DNA of 64,000 bases, from the NCBI GenBank assembly GCA_032229885.1, contig JAVYAJ010000283.1, forward strand, positions 54,614 through 118,613. The letters are read 5' to 3'. This DNA comes from Anammoximicrobium sp032229885. GTDB taxonomy: Bacteria > Planctomycetota > Planctomycetia > Pirellulales > Pirellulaceae. Below are positions 19,012-28,133 of this stretch, piece by piece. The notes below the pieces were generated by a model. It was not told the DNA's origin. It was given only the letters and a program-made list of their open reading frames with translations, and made no database searches. Positions within the stretch are counted from its first letter, which is position 1, and each line of letters starts with the position of its first letter. Made by a program: the position numbers and the translations under genes.

Positions 19012-19365
19012 ATGCCTACCAAGATGACCCTCGAAGAAGCTCAGGTGCGCATTGATCATTGGATTCAAGCGAACGGCGTGCGTTATTTTTCCGAGCTGAC
19101 GAACTTGGCCCAATTGGTCGAAGAGGTCGGCGAGCTGGCTCGAATCATGTCGCGAACGTTCGGCGATCAAAGTTTCAAAGAGTCGGACCGAGGCGGCAAT
19201 CTGGCCGACGAACTGGCCGACGTCTTGTTTGTCGTCATCTGCATCGCGAACCAAACGGGCGTCGATCTCGCCGCGGCGTTTGCACAGAACCTGGAACGCA
19301 AAGCCCTTCGCGATCGCCAGCGCCACCACGGCAATCCCAAATTATCGAGAGACACTGAACCATGA
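19012..19365 (+). CDS. MazG-like nucleotide pyrophosphohydrolase
   Basis: 117 residues from the ATG at 19012 (ATG at 19024 is also possible; neither has a clear ribosome binding site). Single all-alpha MazG-type domain: LAQLVEEVGELARIMSR (~30-47) supplies the EExxE metal-binding motif, and LADELADVLFVVICIA (~66-81) supplies the ExxD motif. This is the small, one-domain form similar to RS21-C6/MazG-like NTP pyrophosphatases, which cleave (d)NTPs to NMP and pyrophosphate in the cytoplasm. The stop overlaps the next start by ATGA, so it is translationally coupled to the QueD-like enzyme. Acting on a pterin triphosphate rather than on house-cleaning substrates is a possibility raised by that pairing. 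Confidence 0.85.
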   Translation: MPTKMTLEEAQVRIDHWIQANGVRYFSELTNLAQLVEEVGELARIMSRTFGDQSFKESDRGGNLADELADVLFVVICIANQTGVDLAAAFAQNLERKALRDRQRHHGNPKLSRDTEP

Positions 19366-19796
19366 GTCTGACCGTGATGCGCCGGATCGCGTTCTGCGCG
19401 GGGCACCGTTTGTACCGTCACGGCGGAAAATGCGAGTTTTTCCACGGGCACAATTACGTCGCCGAATTCTATGTCACGGGTCCCGAAACCGACTCGGTGG
19501 GACGCGTGATCGACTTTGCGGAGCTGAAGGCCCGATTCAAAGGTTGGATCGACGAACATTGGGACCACAGCTTCCTGTTGGCGCACGACGACGCCAACGG
19601 GATCGCGGCGGCACGCCTCGTGGAACCGTCGCGGTACTTTGTCCTGCCGTTCAACCCGACGGCCGAGAACATGGCCCGTTACCTGTTGGAACAGGTCTGC
19701 CCCCAACTGCTCGCCGAGGCAAACGTCGTCGCCACCAAGGTCGTGATCTGGGAGACTCCGGACGTGTGCGCGGAAGCGACGTGCATGAACGGGTAA
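19362..19796 (+). CDS. queD: 6-pyruvoyl-tetrahydropterin synthase / QueD-family enzyme
   Basis: 144 residues. COG0720 T-fold enzyme converting dihydroneopterin triphosphate, normally to 6-carboxytetrahydropterin for queuosine. Zn ligands: His15 (AGHRL), His28 and His30 (HGHNY). The catalytic segment is KCEFFHGHNY: Cys24 and Glu25 both precede the His, i.e. CExxHGH, the combination described for PTPS-I/III proteins that can serve both queuosine and folate synthesis. VIDFAELKARF and the C-terminal VVIWETPDVCAEAT, with the substrate-anchoring Glu, complete the family pattern. The start ATG overlaps the MazG-like stop (ATGA). Confidence 0.9.
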   Translation: MSLTVMRRIAFCAGHRLYRHGGKCEFFHGHNYVAEFYVTGPETDSVGRVIDFAELKARFKGWIDEHWDHSFLLAHDDANGIAAARLVEPSRYFVLPFNPTAENMARYLLEQVCPQLLAEANVVATKVVIWETPDVCAEATCMNG

Positions 19797-19917
19797 TGGT
19801 TTGCGAAGCGAAACACGGTACAATCAGCGGCAACCCGCGGGCTGGCCGCCACGGTCGCCGAGCGACACTGGAGGCAGGTCGGAACGCCCTGTACGAACGT
19901 CGAGTCTCGTGGGGCAC

Positions 19918-19937
19918 GGGCGGACGGGCGTCCGCCC
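19918..19937 (+). terminator. Hairpin downstream of queD
   Basis: GGGCGGAC-GGGC-GTCCGCCC, a perfect 8-bp stem about 120 bases after the queD stop and 130 before the next gene. No T-run follows. It may be a terminator or an RNA processing site. Confidence 0.35.
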
Positions 19938-20071
19938 TGTCAGATCGCACTGCCAACTGCGCGTGGCGCAGATGCACGGTGCGTTGACGGACACGTCGCG
20001 AGACAGCCTGCCGTGTTTCGTTGCCGTCTGGCGGTCTCGCCAGGTTTCCACATGAACCCGAGGAGCAAGCT

Positions 20072-20872
20072 ATGTTTCGCAACGTCTTCCCGACTGCCCT
20101 GCTGTGGGCCATTGGGTCCGTGGCCGTTCCGCTATCGGCGGCCGACACACCGCCGCCCGGCGCGGATGTCCTCGACCAGGCTTTCGCTTCGTTGCAGACC
20201 TACCAGTGGGGGCAGGATCGCACGTCGCTGCAGACGTTGGATGTCGCCGTCGCCGCGAGCCACGGCGACGCGGCCGTGCGAAAGAACCTAGAGACGCGCC
20301 TCGTGGGGGTGCTCGAGTCGGACGCAAGCCGCGCCGCCAAGGACGTAGTGTGTCGGCAGTTGAGCCTGATCGGCTCGGCCAACGCCGTGCCGGCGCTGGC
20401 AAAACTGCTGCCCGACAAGGATCTATCCCACATGGCGCGGTACGCGTTAGAGCGGATCCCCGACGCGGCGGCCACGGCTGCGCTGCGCAGCGCTTTGGCG
20501 AACACCGAAGGGCTACAGAAAATCGGGGTCATCGACTCGGTGGGCATCCGCCGGGACGCCGACAGCGTGACCGCCTTGACCGCCCTGGTGGGCGATTCGA
20601 ACCCGCAAATCGCGGCCGCGGCGGTTGCCGCATTGGGAGCAATCGGGACCAGCGAGGCCGCCCAGGCGCTCGCCACCGCCCAGGCCAGCGTCCCGTCGCA
20701 ACTGCAAGCAGCCGTGGCCGACGCGCGCCTGAGCTGCGCCGAGCGTCTGTTGGCGGCGGGCAAAAAAGCGGAAGCGCTCGCGATCTACAAAGCGCTCAAT
20801 AGCGAAGACCAGCCTCAGCACATTCGCGTCGCGGCCGTCCGCGGAATGCTCGCCGCTGCCGGGCAGAAATGA
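20072..20872 (+). CDS. Exported HEAT-repeat protein
   Basis: 266 residues from the ATG at 20072, preceded by GAGGAG. Sec signal peptide with cleavage near LSA-AD (residue ~22). The rest is helical HEAT/PBS-lyase-like repeats: KDVVCRQLSLIGSANAVPALAKLL, DKDLSHMARYALERIPDAAATAAL and DSNPQIAAAAVAALGAIG units of ~30-35 residues. These form an alpha-solenoid used as a protein-protein scaffold; no catalytic residues are expected. The stop overlaps an open ATG of the next frame, and the downstream gene is also an exported HEAT protein, so the two probably form one operon and one complex. Confidence 0.82.
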   Translation: MFRNVFPTALLWAIGSVAVPLSAADTPPPGADVLDQAFASLQTYQWGQDRTSLQTLDVAVAASHGDAAVRKNLETRLVGVLESDASRAAKDVVCRQLSLIGSANAVPALAKLLPDKDLSHMARYALERIPDAAATAALRSALANTEGLQKIGVIDSVGIRRDADSVTALTALVGDSNPQIAAAAVAALGAIGTSEAAQALATAQASVPSQLQAAVADARLSCAERLLAAGKKAEALAIYKALNSEDQPQHIRVAAVRGMLAAAGQK

Positions 20873-20925
20873 GGTCGCCTCTGGCCGATCTTCGACCCAT
20901 TGCCGCACGTCCGAAGGGAGAAATG

Positions 20926-22308
20926 ATGGACCAACGCGCCGGCCGTTCAACGCGATTGCTGCATATTGCAGGGCTAGTTGCAATCCTGTCAATCGGCCCG
21001 ATTGCGCCGACGTTGTCGGCCGCTTCGCCGCCTAGCGACGAGTTGCTGCAGATGATCGCCGACCTGATCGGCGACCCGGACAAGCAGATGCGGGCGATCG
21101 GTCTGCAACAGGTGCGGAGCGAGGCGCCCGGCGAAGCCGCGACCAAGCGGTTCGTCGGTCTGTTGCCGACGCTGTCGCCGATCGCACGGGCCGATCTGGT
21201 CGAGGCGTTGGGCGAGCGCGGGGATCCGGCTGCGCGCGGCGCGATCGTCGCGCTGGCCGGGGGCACGGAACCGGCGGTCCGCGTCGCGGCGTTGCGCGCC
21301 TTGGCCGGCGTGGGGAACGAGTCCGACGTCGCGACGCTCGTGCACAGCCTCGCGGCCGACTCGCCAGCCGAACAGGATGCAGGCGGACAGACATTGATCC
21401 GTCTGGTCGGAGCCGGCGTGAACCGCGCGATGTGGGAAGCCTCCACCGCGTCGCCGCCGGCCGCTCGCGTGCGCGTGTTGGAGATCCTGACGGCGCGCGC
21501 CGCGAAAGAGATGCTGCCGGCGATCGTGACCGCCGCCTCGGCCGGCGACGCGTCCGTTCGAGCGGCTGCTTTGGATGCCCTGCGGGCGATGGCGGACGCC
21601 GCGCAGGCCAGCGACTTGATCCGGCTGCTGCGGACGGCGCAATCCGACGCCGAACGCAGCCGCGCCGAGGCCGCTTTGCTGGCGTTGTGCGGTCGCGCAC
21701 CGCGAGAAAAGTGCGTGCCGCCGCTTGTCGCCGGGCTTGCCGATGCCGACGTCCGGACGCGCCAATCGCTTGTTCAAGCCTTGGCTCGCGCGGGTGGCGT
21801 GGCGGCCTTGGATGCGATCATGGCGCGCCAGGACGATCCGGATCAGACCGTGCGCGACGAAGCCATTCGCATGGTCTCCCTGTGGCCCGATCGGTCGGCC
21901 GCCCCGCGTTTGGTCGCACTGGCTGCGTCCGACAACCTACGCCATCACGTTTTAGCCATCCGAGGTCTGGTGCGACTGGCGGGGCCCGAAGGAGAACGTC
22001 CGGCAGATCTGCCGGGGCTAAGCGAAGCGATTCGCCTGGCTCGGCGATCCGACGAGAAACGGCTGGCCCTGGCCGTGTTGGGTCGCGTTGCCAGCCTCGA
22101 GGCGCTCGCCCTGACCGTCACGTTGCTGGAGGACCCGGCGCTCGTCGAGGACGCGGGCCGGACAGTTGTTGCGATTGCGCCGAGTGTGGGCGCCAAGAAT
22201 CCAACCGCGGCCATCGCCGCGCTGCGTCGCGTGCTCGAGCGTACGACGGGACAAAACGTGCGCGATCAGGCGCAAGAGGCTTTGAACGCCGTCCAACGAC
22301 AGAAGTAG
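20926..22308 (+). CDS. Exported HEAT-repeat protein, larger partner
   Basis: About 460 residues. The start is chosen at 20926 (ATG 20923 adjoins it) because AAGGGAG ends 5 bases upstream; the frame opens earlier at 20869, overlapping the previous stop, but that stretch lacks a signal peptide. A hydrophobic segment (~12-30) ends near LSA-AS. Then at least ten HEAT-type helical pairs follow, e.g. LVEALGERGDPAARGAIVAL, VRVAALRALAGVG and VRDEAIRMVSLWPD. Scaffold function is inferred. The pair has no enzymatic neighbour to point to a process; periplasmic or envelope localisation is expected. Confidence 0.82.
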   Translation: MDQRAGRSTRLLHIAGLVAILSIGPIAPTLSAASPPSDELLQMIADLIGDPDKQMRAIGLQQVRSEAPGEAATKRFVGLLPTLSPIARADLVEALGERGDPAARGAIVALAGGTEPAVRVAALRALAGVGNESDVATLVHSLAADSPAEQDAGGQTLIRLVGAGVNRAMWEASTASPPAARVRVLEILTARAAKEMLPAIVTAASAGDASVRAAALDALRAMADAAQASDLIRLLRTAQSDAERSRAEAALLALCGRAPREKCVPPLVAGLADADVRTRQSLVQALARAGGVAALDAIMARQDDPDQTVRDEAIRMVSLWPDRSAAPRLVALAASDNLRHHVLAIRGLVRLAGPEGERPADLPGLSEAIRLARRSDEKRLALAVLGRVASLEALALTVTLLEDPALVEDAGRTVVAIAPSVGAKNPTAAIAALRRVLERTTGQNVRDQAQEALNAVQRQK

Positions 22309-22449
22309 CGTTCGGGTTTCACGTCCCAGCGCCTGCCCGATCGCGGAAGGTACGGCACAACATTTCCGCCGCTGAGGGTCCGCCGATCTCGAATCCGCGC
22401 GGCGTTGTGACCGATGCGCGCCTCTTGCCCTCGCGCGCCGCAACGCGAA

Positions 22450-24765
22450 TCACGGTGAAACAGGCAGCGGACCACACGCATCGAATGCCGACAAGCGATC
22501 TGGCCCCGCCAGCAAGAGAACATCGTGCGCGATGGCTAGATTGCCTCCGACCAAGCCCATCGGCGCCAGTTCGATCGCTTGGCGAGCCTGTTGCGGTCCT
22601 TGCTGGTCGAACACGTAAATCCCGTCGCGTGTCGGCCAATAGACATGTTTGCCGGCCAGCACGCCGCGGCCGAACCCGCGCAGCGACTCGTCGACGCGAG
22701 CGGGAAAACGAGCTCGGATCTGGCCGCTGTCTGCGGCGATCCACGTCAGGCGACGGCCGGAGGCGATCAAATGGTCCTCGCCCACGCCCAGCAGAAATTG
22801 GACGTCGCCCGCCATGCCGGCGGGCGTCGCCCAGCGGAGCAGACCCGTCGCAGCGTCGAGGGCAAACACGTGATCACAATCGGATGGCGCGGCAAACACC
22901 GTCCCCCTGTGAACCAAGCAGGGCGTCAGCCCTCGTCGCGGCAGAGCGTGGCCCGAGCCGACATCCCCGTCCGTCGCGTGGATCTGCGGGTATCGAGTGA
23001 CCCACCGCACCTGGCCATCGCGAGCGCGAAGGGCGGCGATGGCGCCTAGGTTGGTATTGTAGTACAGAATGCCTTCGTCCAAAGACAACAGATTGGCCGT
23101 GGCGCTGCTCGCCGCGGTCGGATCAAACGCCTCGGCGCCGGCCACAAATCGCCGCCATGTCATTTCGCCTCGCTTGACGTCGAACGCCGCCACGTGCGCC
23201 CGAATGAGCACGCCGTCCCGCTGGCGTAAACCGACGTACAGCAGGCCATCGTCGGCCACGGGAACGCCGTCGACGGTCCAACCATCGGTCCACGGCGGTT
23301 CATCGGTATGGATCTCGAACAGACGCCGTTTGTCGGCCTTCCAATCCAGCGCAGCCACGTACGTGCCGAGCGCGGCGCCGCCGCGATCAACGGGCGCCGC
23401 CGGCCCCAATCCAACGTACAGTCGATCGCCCTGGATCGTCACGGTATATTGCCGCGTCTGGGGCAGTTCGCCAGAAGCGGCCCCGCGAAGATCGGTGGCC
23501 CGCGCAGCGACGGCCTCGGGCGGCAACGCCGTGTCCAACCACAACCGGCGGCCGGTGCGCAATTCGTAGGCATGTACGTCGTCGAGCGTGTCGCCGGTCT
23601 GGATAAAGACCGAAGATCCCAAGACCACGGGATGATAACACGGCCAACCTGAGGTCGAGTCTGGAGTCAGCGCCGCGTGGTCGCTCGCCGGACGACGCGG
23701 CAATGGGACAGACCACAGCGGCCGCAGCGCGATGTCGACGTCGGCCGCCGCCGTTTGGCTTCGCGAGCCGCTCCCGGCAAACGTCGTCCAATCCGGCGCT
23801 GGGACCAGCGGCGGCCACATCTGGCTGGCCGCCAGCAGATCCCGCAGCAACTCGAGGCAACGCCCGGATCGTCCGCCCAACGTGCCCGTCGCCTCGGGGG
23901 CGATTCGGCCGAGCAAGTCCAATTCCCGCTGGCTCTGCACGGAGGAACGCTCGAGGATCGAGACCAGCGCGAGGCGCGCGGCCAGACTGCCAACGTCTAG
24001 ATCCGTGTCCGGATAGATCAGGCGGGCGTCGCGAGGCTGGTCGTCGCTCAACAGCGGGCTGAGCTGTTGCCAGGCGCTCCGGGCACGCGCGAAATAACCG
24101 CGTTCCAAATCCAGCTCGCCTAGGCGCAACAGCGCGTCGTCTCCGCTGCGGCTGACGAAAAATCGTGCGGCGATCTCCTGCAATCGTTGCGGATCACGCT
24201 CGGCAATCGCCGTTCTCAGCCAGGCTTCGGCCAGCGGATCAACTCGTTTGCGATAGGCTTCGAGCAACTGCGGTGCGTCTTTCGCCGAACTGGCCAGGCG
24301 CCACTGGCAAAAGTCGCGGAGCGGTACAAACCGCACAAACTCGTCGCCGCGCAAGGCGGCCTCGGTCGGCAGCGCCACCAGGCGTCCGCCATCCGAATCC
24401 ATCAGGCCGTGCAGAACTTCGGCGGCCTCGTCCCACTGGGCGTTGGCGATGTACTGCTGGACCCGCTCTAGATGGGCGCGGGCCGCATTTTCGGCCTCGT
24501 CCAGCTTGACGGACGAACTCGTCGGTGCGCGCGGCCCGCGAGGCTCTTGCGCGGCCGCGACCCCGGCTTGAGCGGCCACGAGAAACCCGGCCACCGCAAG
24601 CATTCGCAGGCGACCATGTTGCGTAAACGATCGCCCATCGCGAAGCAGAGATCGTCGGGTCCAGGAACGTCGAGTCCGCGGCGAATCGAACGGCGCACGA
24701 TGCGCATGCGACGCCCGCCATCGCCAGACGCGCCGCGCAAGGCAAGCCATCTCGAGGGGGGTCAC
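22450..24765 (-). CDS. PQQ-like beta-propeller protein with N-terminal helical domain
   Basis: Up to 771 residues. A GTG at 24765 overlaps the upstream stop (GTGA), which supports coupled initiation. However, the hydrophobic export signal (LAVAGFLVAAQAGVAAAQ) lies only at ~56-73, so initiation at Met6 or Met55 remains possible. After the signal come a TPR-like helical region (~85-340; AENAARAHLERVQQYIANAQWDEAAEVL) and a WD/PQQ-type propeller (~360-765) with repeated strands such as VHAYELRTGRRLW, LRARDGQVRWVTRYP and LDAATGLLRWATPAG. BamB-like propellers scaffold outer-membrane or periplasmic complexes. The Asn/Asp needed for PQQ catalysis is not evident, so a structural role is likelier. Confidence 0.82.
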   Translation of the reverse strand: MTPLEMACLARRVWRWRASHAHRAPFDSPRTRRSWTRRSLLRDGRSFTQHGRLRMLAVAGFLVAAQAGVAAAQEPRGPRAPTSSSVKLDEAENAARAHLERVQQYIANAQWDEAAEVLHGLMDSDGGRLVALPTEAALRGDEFVRFVPLRDFCQWRLASSAKDAPQLLEAYRKRVDPLAEAWLRTAIAERDPQRLQEIAARFFVSRSGDDALLRLGELDLERGYFARARSAWQQLSPLLSDDQPRDARLIYPDTDLDVGSLAARLALVSILERSSVQSQRELDLLGRIAPEATGTLGGRSGRCLELLRDLLAASQMWPPLVPAPDWTTFAGSGSRSQTAAADVDIALRPLWSVPLPRRPASDHAALTPDSTSGWPCYHPVVLGSSVFIQTGDTLDDVHAYELRTGRRLWLDTALPPEAVAARATDLRGAASGELPQTRQYTVTIQGDRLYVGLGPAAPVDRGGAALGTYVAALDWKADKRRLFEIHTDEPPWTDGWTVDGVPVADDGLLYVGLRQRDGVLIRAHVAAFDVKRGEMTWRRFVAGAEAFDPTAASSATANLLSLDEGILYYNTNLGAIAALRARDGQVRWVTRYPQIHATDGDVGSGHALPRRGLTPCLVHRGTVFAAPSDCDHVFALDAATGLLRWATPAGMAGDVQFLLGVGEDHLIASGRRLTWIAADSGQIRARFPARVDESLRGFGRGVLAGKHVYWPTRDGIYVFDQQGPQQARQAIELAPMGLVGGNLAIAHDVLLLAGPDRLSAFDACGPLPVSP

Positions 24766-25238
24766 AGGTACATCCCGATGAATGCGCCATCTCGCTCCGC
24801 GGCAGCCTGGATCCGTTCCATCCGCTCGCGGGTCCGCTCTAGATCCCCGGCCTCGATATACCGATCAAACTCGACACAGACAGATCGCAGCACGGTCTGC
24901 CGCAGCCACGCGGTGGCTGGTCCCGTCAGCCAATCGCAGGATTCGCCGAGCAGGTTGACGTCCAGGTCGCAGCCGACGGTACACCGATCCTCTTTGTCCG
25001 TCAGGATGGTTCCTTCGAAACTGAACTGGAGCACTCCCAGATCGGCTCGATTCGTCAGGTGATAGGTACAGCGTCCATTATACAAGTAGAACGTATTGAA
25101 CTTGCCGTGCCGCGCCATCGCCGTTTTGACCCGTTGACAGAAGGCTTCGAACTCGGCCGAAGCATCCAAGGGCACATCCAGGCGGACGACGCTGCGTAGC
25201 GGCAGACAATCAAAGCTGATTTCGACCCAGCGATTCAT
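24762..25238 (-). CDS. Conserved planctomycete protein of unknown function
   Basis: 158 residues from the ATG at 25238. The frame stays open 139 codons upstream, but that extension is Arg-rich and not protein-like. The sequence begins MNRWVEISFDCLPLRSV and contains a HLTNRADLGVLQFSFEGT strand pair, CDLDVNLLGESCDWLTGPA and an acidic helical C-terminus ending in FIGMYL. I recognise this set of motifs as a family restricted, as far as I know, to planctomycetes, with no assigned function. No signal peptide; cytoplasmic. Its stop overlaps the GTG of the PQQ-propeller gene, the only contextual clue. Confidence 0.8.
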   Translation of the reverse strand: MNRWVEISFDCLPLRSVVRLDVPLDASAEFEAFCQRVKTAMARHGKFNTFYLYNGRCTYHLTNRADLGVLQFSFEGTILTDKEDRCTVGCDLDVNLLGESCDWLTGPATAWLRQTVLRSVCVEFDRYIEAGDLERTRERMERIQAAAERDGAFIGMYL

Positions 25239-25533
25239 ACGATGCCCGTCTGTGTATGCGCCTGCGCGGCGCGATGGTGTTGGCGGTCGGTCCTGTTCGC
25301 CGCACGCGCGTCCCACGGCGGTAAGCCCGTCGCCGCGTCGGCTGGTGCGCCCGCGCGGCTCGGCAAATCGGTCCTCGGATTCGACGGCGGCGAGCACGAC
25401 CACCCGATCGTCAACTCGCATACGCCAAGCGCGAACGGAAGTCCAACCGATCCAGTCTTGTCCCTCGCCGTACGAAGCGTAAAACAGGATTCGGCGCGGC
25501 GCGCGTCGAACACGAATCCCGAATGACGATCCT

Positions 25534-28095
25534 CTACTGCGCGCTCGCGGCGGCCAACTCGCCGCTCTCGTCCGCGCCCGGCGCGGCCGAGCTGGGCTCG
25601 TCAGCCACGACCATGCCGCGGAAATCGAGCCGTCGGACCTTGCCCTCGTCGTCACGGATCGCGTCCACCACGATCTTGTTATCCCCTTGGAACGTACCCT
25701 TGAGCAAGTCTTCGGCCAATGGGTCTTCGATGCGGCTTTCGAGCGCGCGGCGCAGGGGACGCGCTCCGAAATCCAAGTCTTTACAGGCGACCTTAATCAG
25801 AAACTCCTTGGCGTCGTCGGTCAGTTCGAGCGAGAAGCCCCGCTCGGCCAGACGCTGACGAACCTGAACCAGTTCCATTTCGATCACCCGCTTGAGGTCG
25901 TCTTTCTGCAGATGCCGGAACACGATGATGTCGTCCAGGCGGTTCAAGAACTCGGGCCGGAACTTCTTTTCGATCTCGTCGGTGACCCGCGCCTTCATGC
26001 TCTCGTACGAGGCGTCCTGGTCTGGCCGCTGGAAGCCAAAGCTCGCCTCGTTCTTGATCGCTTGCGCGCCCTCGTTGGTGGTCATGATCAAGACCACGTT
26101 GCGAAAATCCACCTTTCTCCCGAACGCGTCGGTCAGGCGGCCTTCTTCCATCACCTGCAGCAGCGTGTTGAAGATCTCTGGATGCGCCTTCTCGATCTCG
26201 TCCAACAGCACCACCGAATACGGTCGGCGACGGATCCGTTCGGTCAACTGTCCGCCTTCTTCGTAGCCCACGTAGCCCGGCGGCGCGCCGATCAAGCGGC
26301 TGACGTTGTGCTTCTCGGCATATTCACTCATGTCGATGTGGACCAACGCGTCCTGGTCGCCGAACAGATACTCGGCCAGAGCTTTGGCCAGCAACGTTTT
26401 TCCGACCCCCGTCGGTCCGGCGAACACGAAACAGCCCGTCGGTCGCCGCGGATCCTTCAGTCCGCTGCGGCTGCGCCGGACGGATTTGGCCAGCGCCGTC
26501 ACCGCATTCTCCTGACTCACCACCCGCTTGTGCAGCTCTTCCTCCATCTTCATCAGCCGCAAGCTCTCTTCGGTCGACAGCCGAGTCAAAGGCACCCCGG
26601 TCATCCGCGAGACGACTTCGGCGATCACTTCGGCATCGACGACACCGTCTGTTTGCTTCGAGCGTTCGCGCCAGTCGCGCGTGATCTGTTCTTTTTTCTT
26701 CTTCAGCTTGTCGGCCTGATCGCGCAGGGCCGCGGCCTTCTCGAAGTCCTGCGCGGCGACCGCTTCTTCCTTTTCGCGGTTCAGCCGTTCCACGTCCTGG
26801 TCAATGTCCTTCAGGTCGGGCGGACGGGTCATCGTGCGCAACCGCACGCGGGCCCCGGCCTCGTCCATGACATCGATCGCCTTGTCCGGCAGACACCGCG
26901 AGGTGACATAGCGTTCCGAGAATTCGACGGCGGCCTGCAAGGCGTCGTCGGTGAACTGGACGCGATGATGCTCTTCGTACCGGGCGCGCAATCCCTTGAG
27001 GATCGCCACCGTCTCGTCGGCGCTGGTGGGATCGACGATGATTTCCTGGAATCGCCGAGCCAGGGCATTGTCCTTTTCGATGTACTTGCGGTACTCATCC
27101 AACGTCGTCGCGCCGATGCACTGCATCTCGCCGCGAGCCAACGCCGGTTTGAGGACGTTGGCGGCGTCGATCGCGCCCTCGGCGCCTCCGGCGCCCACGA
27201 GCGTATGCAGTTCGTCGATGAACAGGATCGTGTTCTTGGCCCGCCGCACTTCGTTCATCACGGCTTTGATCCGCTCTTCGAACTGTCCGCGATACTTCGT
27301 GCCGGCCACCATCATCGCCAAGTCGAGGACCACGATCCGTTTTTCGGCCAGCAGGTCGGGCACATTGCCGCCGACCACGCGCTGGGCGAACCCCTCGACG
27401 ATCGCCGTCTTGCCGACACCGGCCTCGCCCAACAGGACCGGGTTGTTCTTGGTGCGGCGGCACAGAATTTGGATGGCGCGCTCGATTTCGCGCTCTCGGC
27501 CAATGACCGGATCCAGCTTGCCCTGACGAGCCAACTGCGTCAGGTCGCGGCCAAAACTATCCAGCGCCGGCGTCTTCGACTTGCCCTTGGCGCGGCTTTC
27601 TCCTCGCGCATCGCCTCGCCCGCTGCGCTCGCCGCTGGGACCTTCGTCGCTTTCCAGACCGTGGCCGAGCAAGTTCAGCACTTCCTCGCGGACGTCTTCC
27701 AGCTTCAATCCGAGGTTCATCAGCACCTGCGCGGCGACGCCCTCCTGCTCGCGCAAGAGCCCCAGCAGGATGTGTTCGGTGCCCACGTAGTTGTGGTTCA
27801 GATTCCGCGCTTCCTCCATCGAAAACTCGATGACTTTCTTGGCTCGCGGCGTCTGCGGCAGCTTGCCCATCGTCACCATCTCGGGGCCGCTCTGGACGAG
27901 CTTTTCGACCTCCAGGCGAATCTTGCGAATGTCGACGTCGAGGTTCTTGAGCACGTTGGCCGCAACGCCGCTGCCTTCCTTGACCAGACCCAGCAGAACG
28001 TGCTCGGTTCCGATGTATTCGTGGTTGAATCGCTGCGCTTCTTGGTTCGCCAGTTGCATCACCTTCCGCGCCCGGTCTGTAAATCGTTCGTACAT
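25534..28095 (-). CDS. clpC: ATP-dependent Clp protease ATP-binding subunit ClpC
   Basis: 853 residues from the ATG at 28095 (MYERFTDRARKVM, the conserved ClpC start), with AAGGGTGA upstream; an ATG 14 codons earlier overlaps the neighbour's stop and is less likely. AAA+ unfoldase feeding ClpP. Two Clp-N repeats (~1-145), NBD1 with Walker A GEAGVGKT and Walker B ILFIDEL, a UVR/coiled middle domain (~420-475; LNREKEEAVAAQDFEKAAALR), NBD2 with GPTGVGKT and VLLDEIEKAHP, and a C-terminal small domain. The UVR segment separates ClpC from ClpA/ClpB. The gene follows a membrane TPR gene by 38 bases on the same strand. Confidence 0.95.
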   Translation of the reverse strand: MYERFTDRARKVMQLANQEAQRFNHEYIGTEHVLLGLVKEGSGVAANVLKNLDVDIRKIRLEVEKLVQSGPEMVTMGKLPQTPRAKKVIEFSMEEARNLNHNYVGTEHILLGLLREQEGVAAQVLMNLGLKLEDVREEVLNLLGHGLESDEGPSGERSGRGDARGESRAKGKSKTPALDSFGRDLTQLARQGKLDPVIGREREIERAIQILCRRTKNNPVLLGEAGVGKTAIVEGFAQRVVGGNVPDLLAEKRIVVLDLAMMVAGTKYRGQFEERIKAVMNEVRRAKNTILFIDELHTLVGAGGAEGAIDAANVLKPALARGEMQCIGATTLDEYRKYIEKDNALARRFQEIIVDPTSADETVAILKGLRARYEEHHRVQFTDDALQAAVEFSERYVTSRCLPDKAIDVMDEAGARVRLRTMTRPPDLKDIDQDVERLNREKEEAVAAQDFEKAAALRDQADKLKKKKEQITRDWRERSKQTDGVVDAEVIAEVVSRMTGVPLTRLSTEESLRLMKMEEELHKRVVSQENAVTALAKSVRRSRSGLKDPRRPTGCFVFAGPTGVGKTLLAKALAEYLFGDQDALVHIDMSEYAEKHNVSRLIGAPPGYVGYEEGGQLTERIRRRPYSVVLLDEIEKAHPEIFNTLLQVMEEGRLTDAFGRKVDFRNVVLIMTTNEGAQAIKNEASFGFQRPDQDASYESMKARVTDEIEKKFRPEFLNRLDDIIVFRHLQKDDLKRVIEMELVQVRQRLAERGFSLELTDDAKEFLIKVACKDLDFGARPLRRALESRIEDPLAEDLLKGTFQGDNKIVVDAIRDDEGKVRRLDFRGMVVADEPSSAAPGADESGELAAASAQ

Positions 28096-28133
28096 CAAGT
28101 CACCCTTGTCTGCGCTTGCAGCCTCGAAAAAAG

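Noticed and set aside
25239..25655. N-terminal extension of the conserved small protein (139 extra codons)
   Set aside because: The extension is Arg/Ala-rich with no homology that I recognise, while the MNRWVEISF start matches the family's usual beginning.
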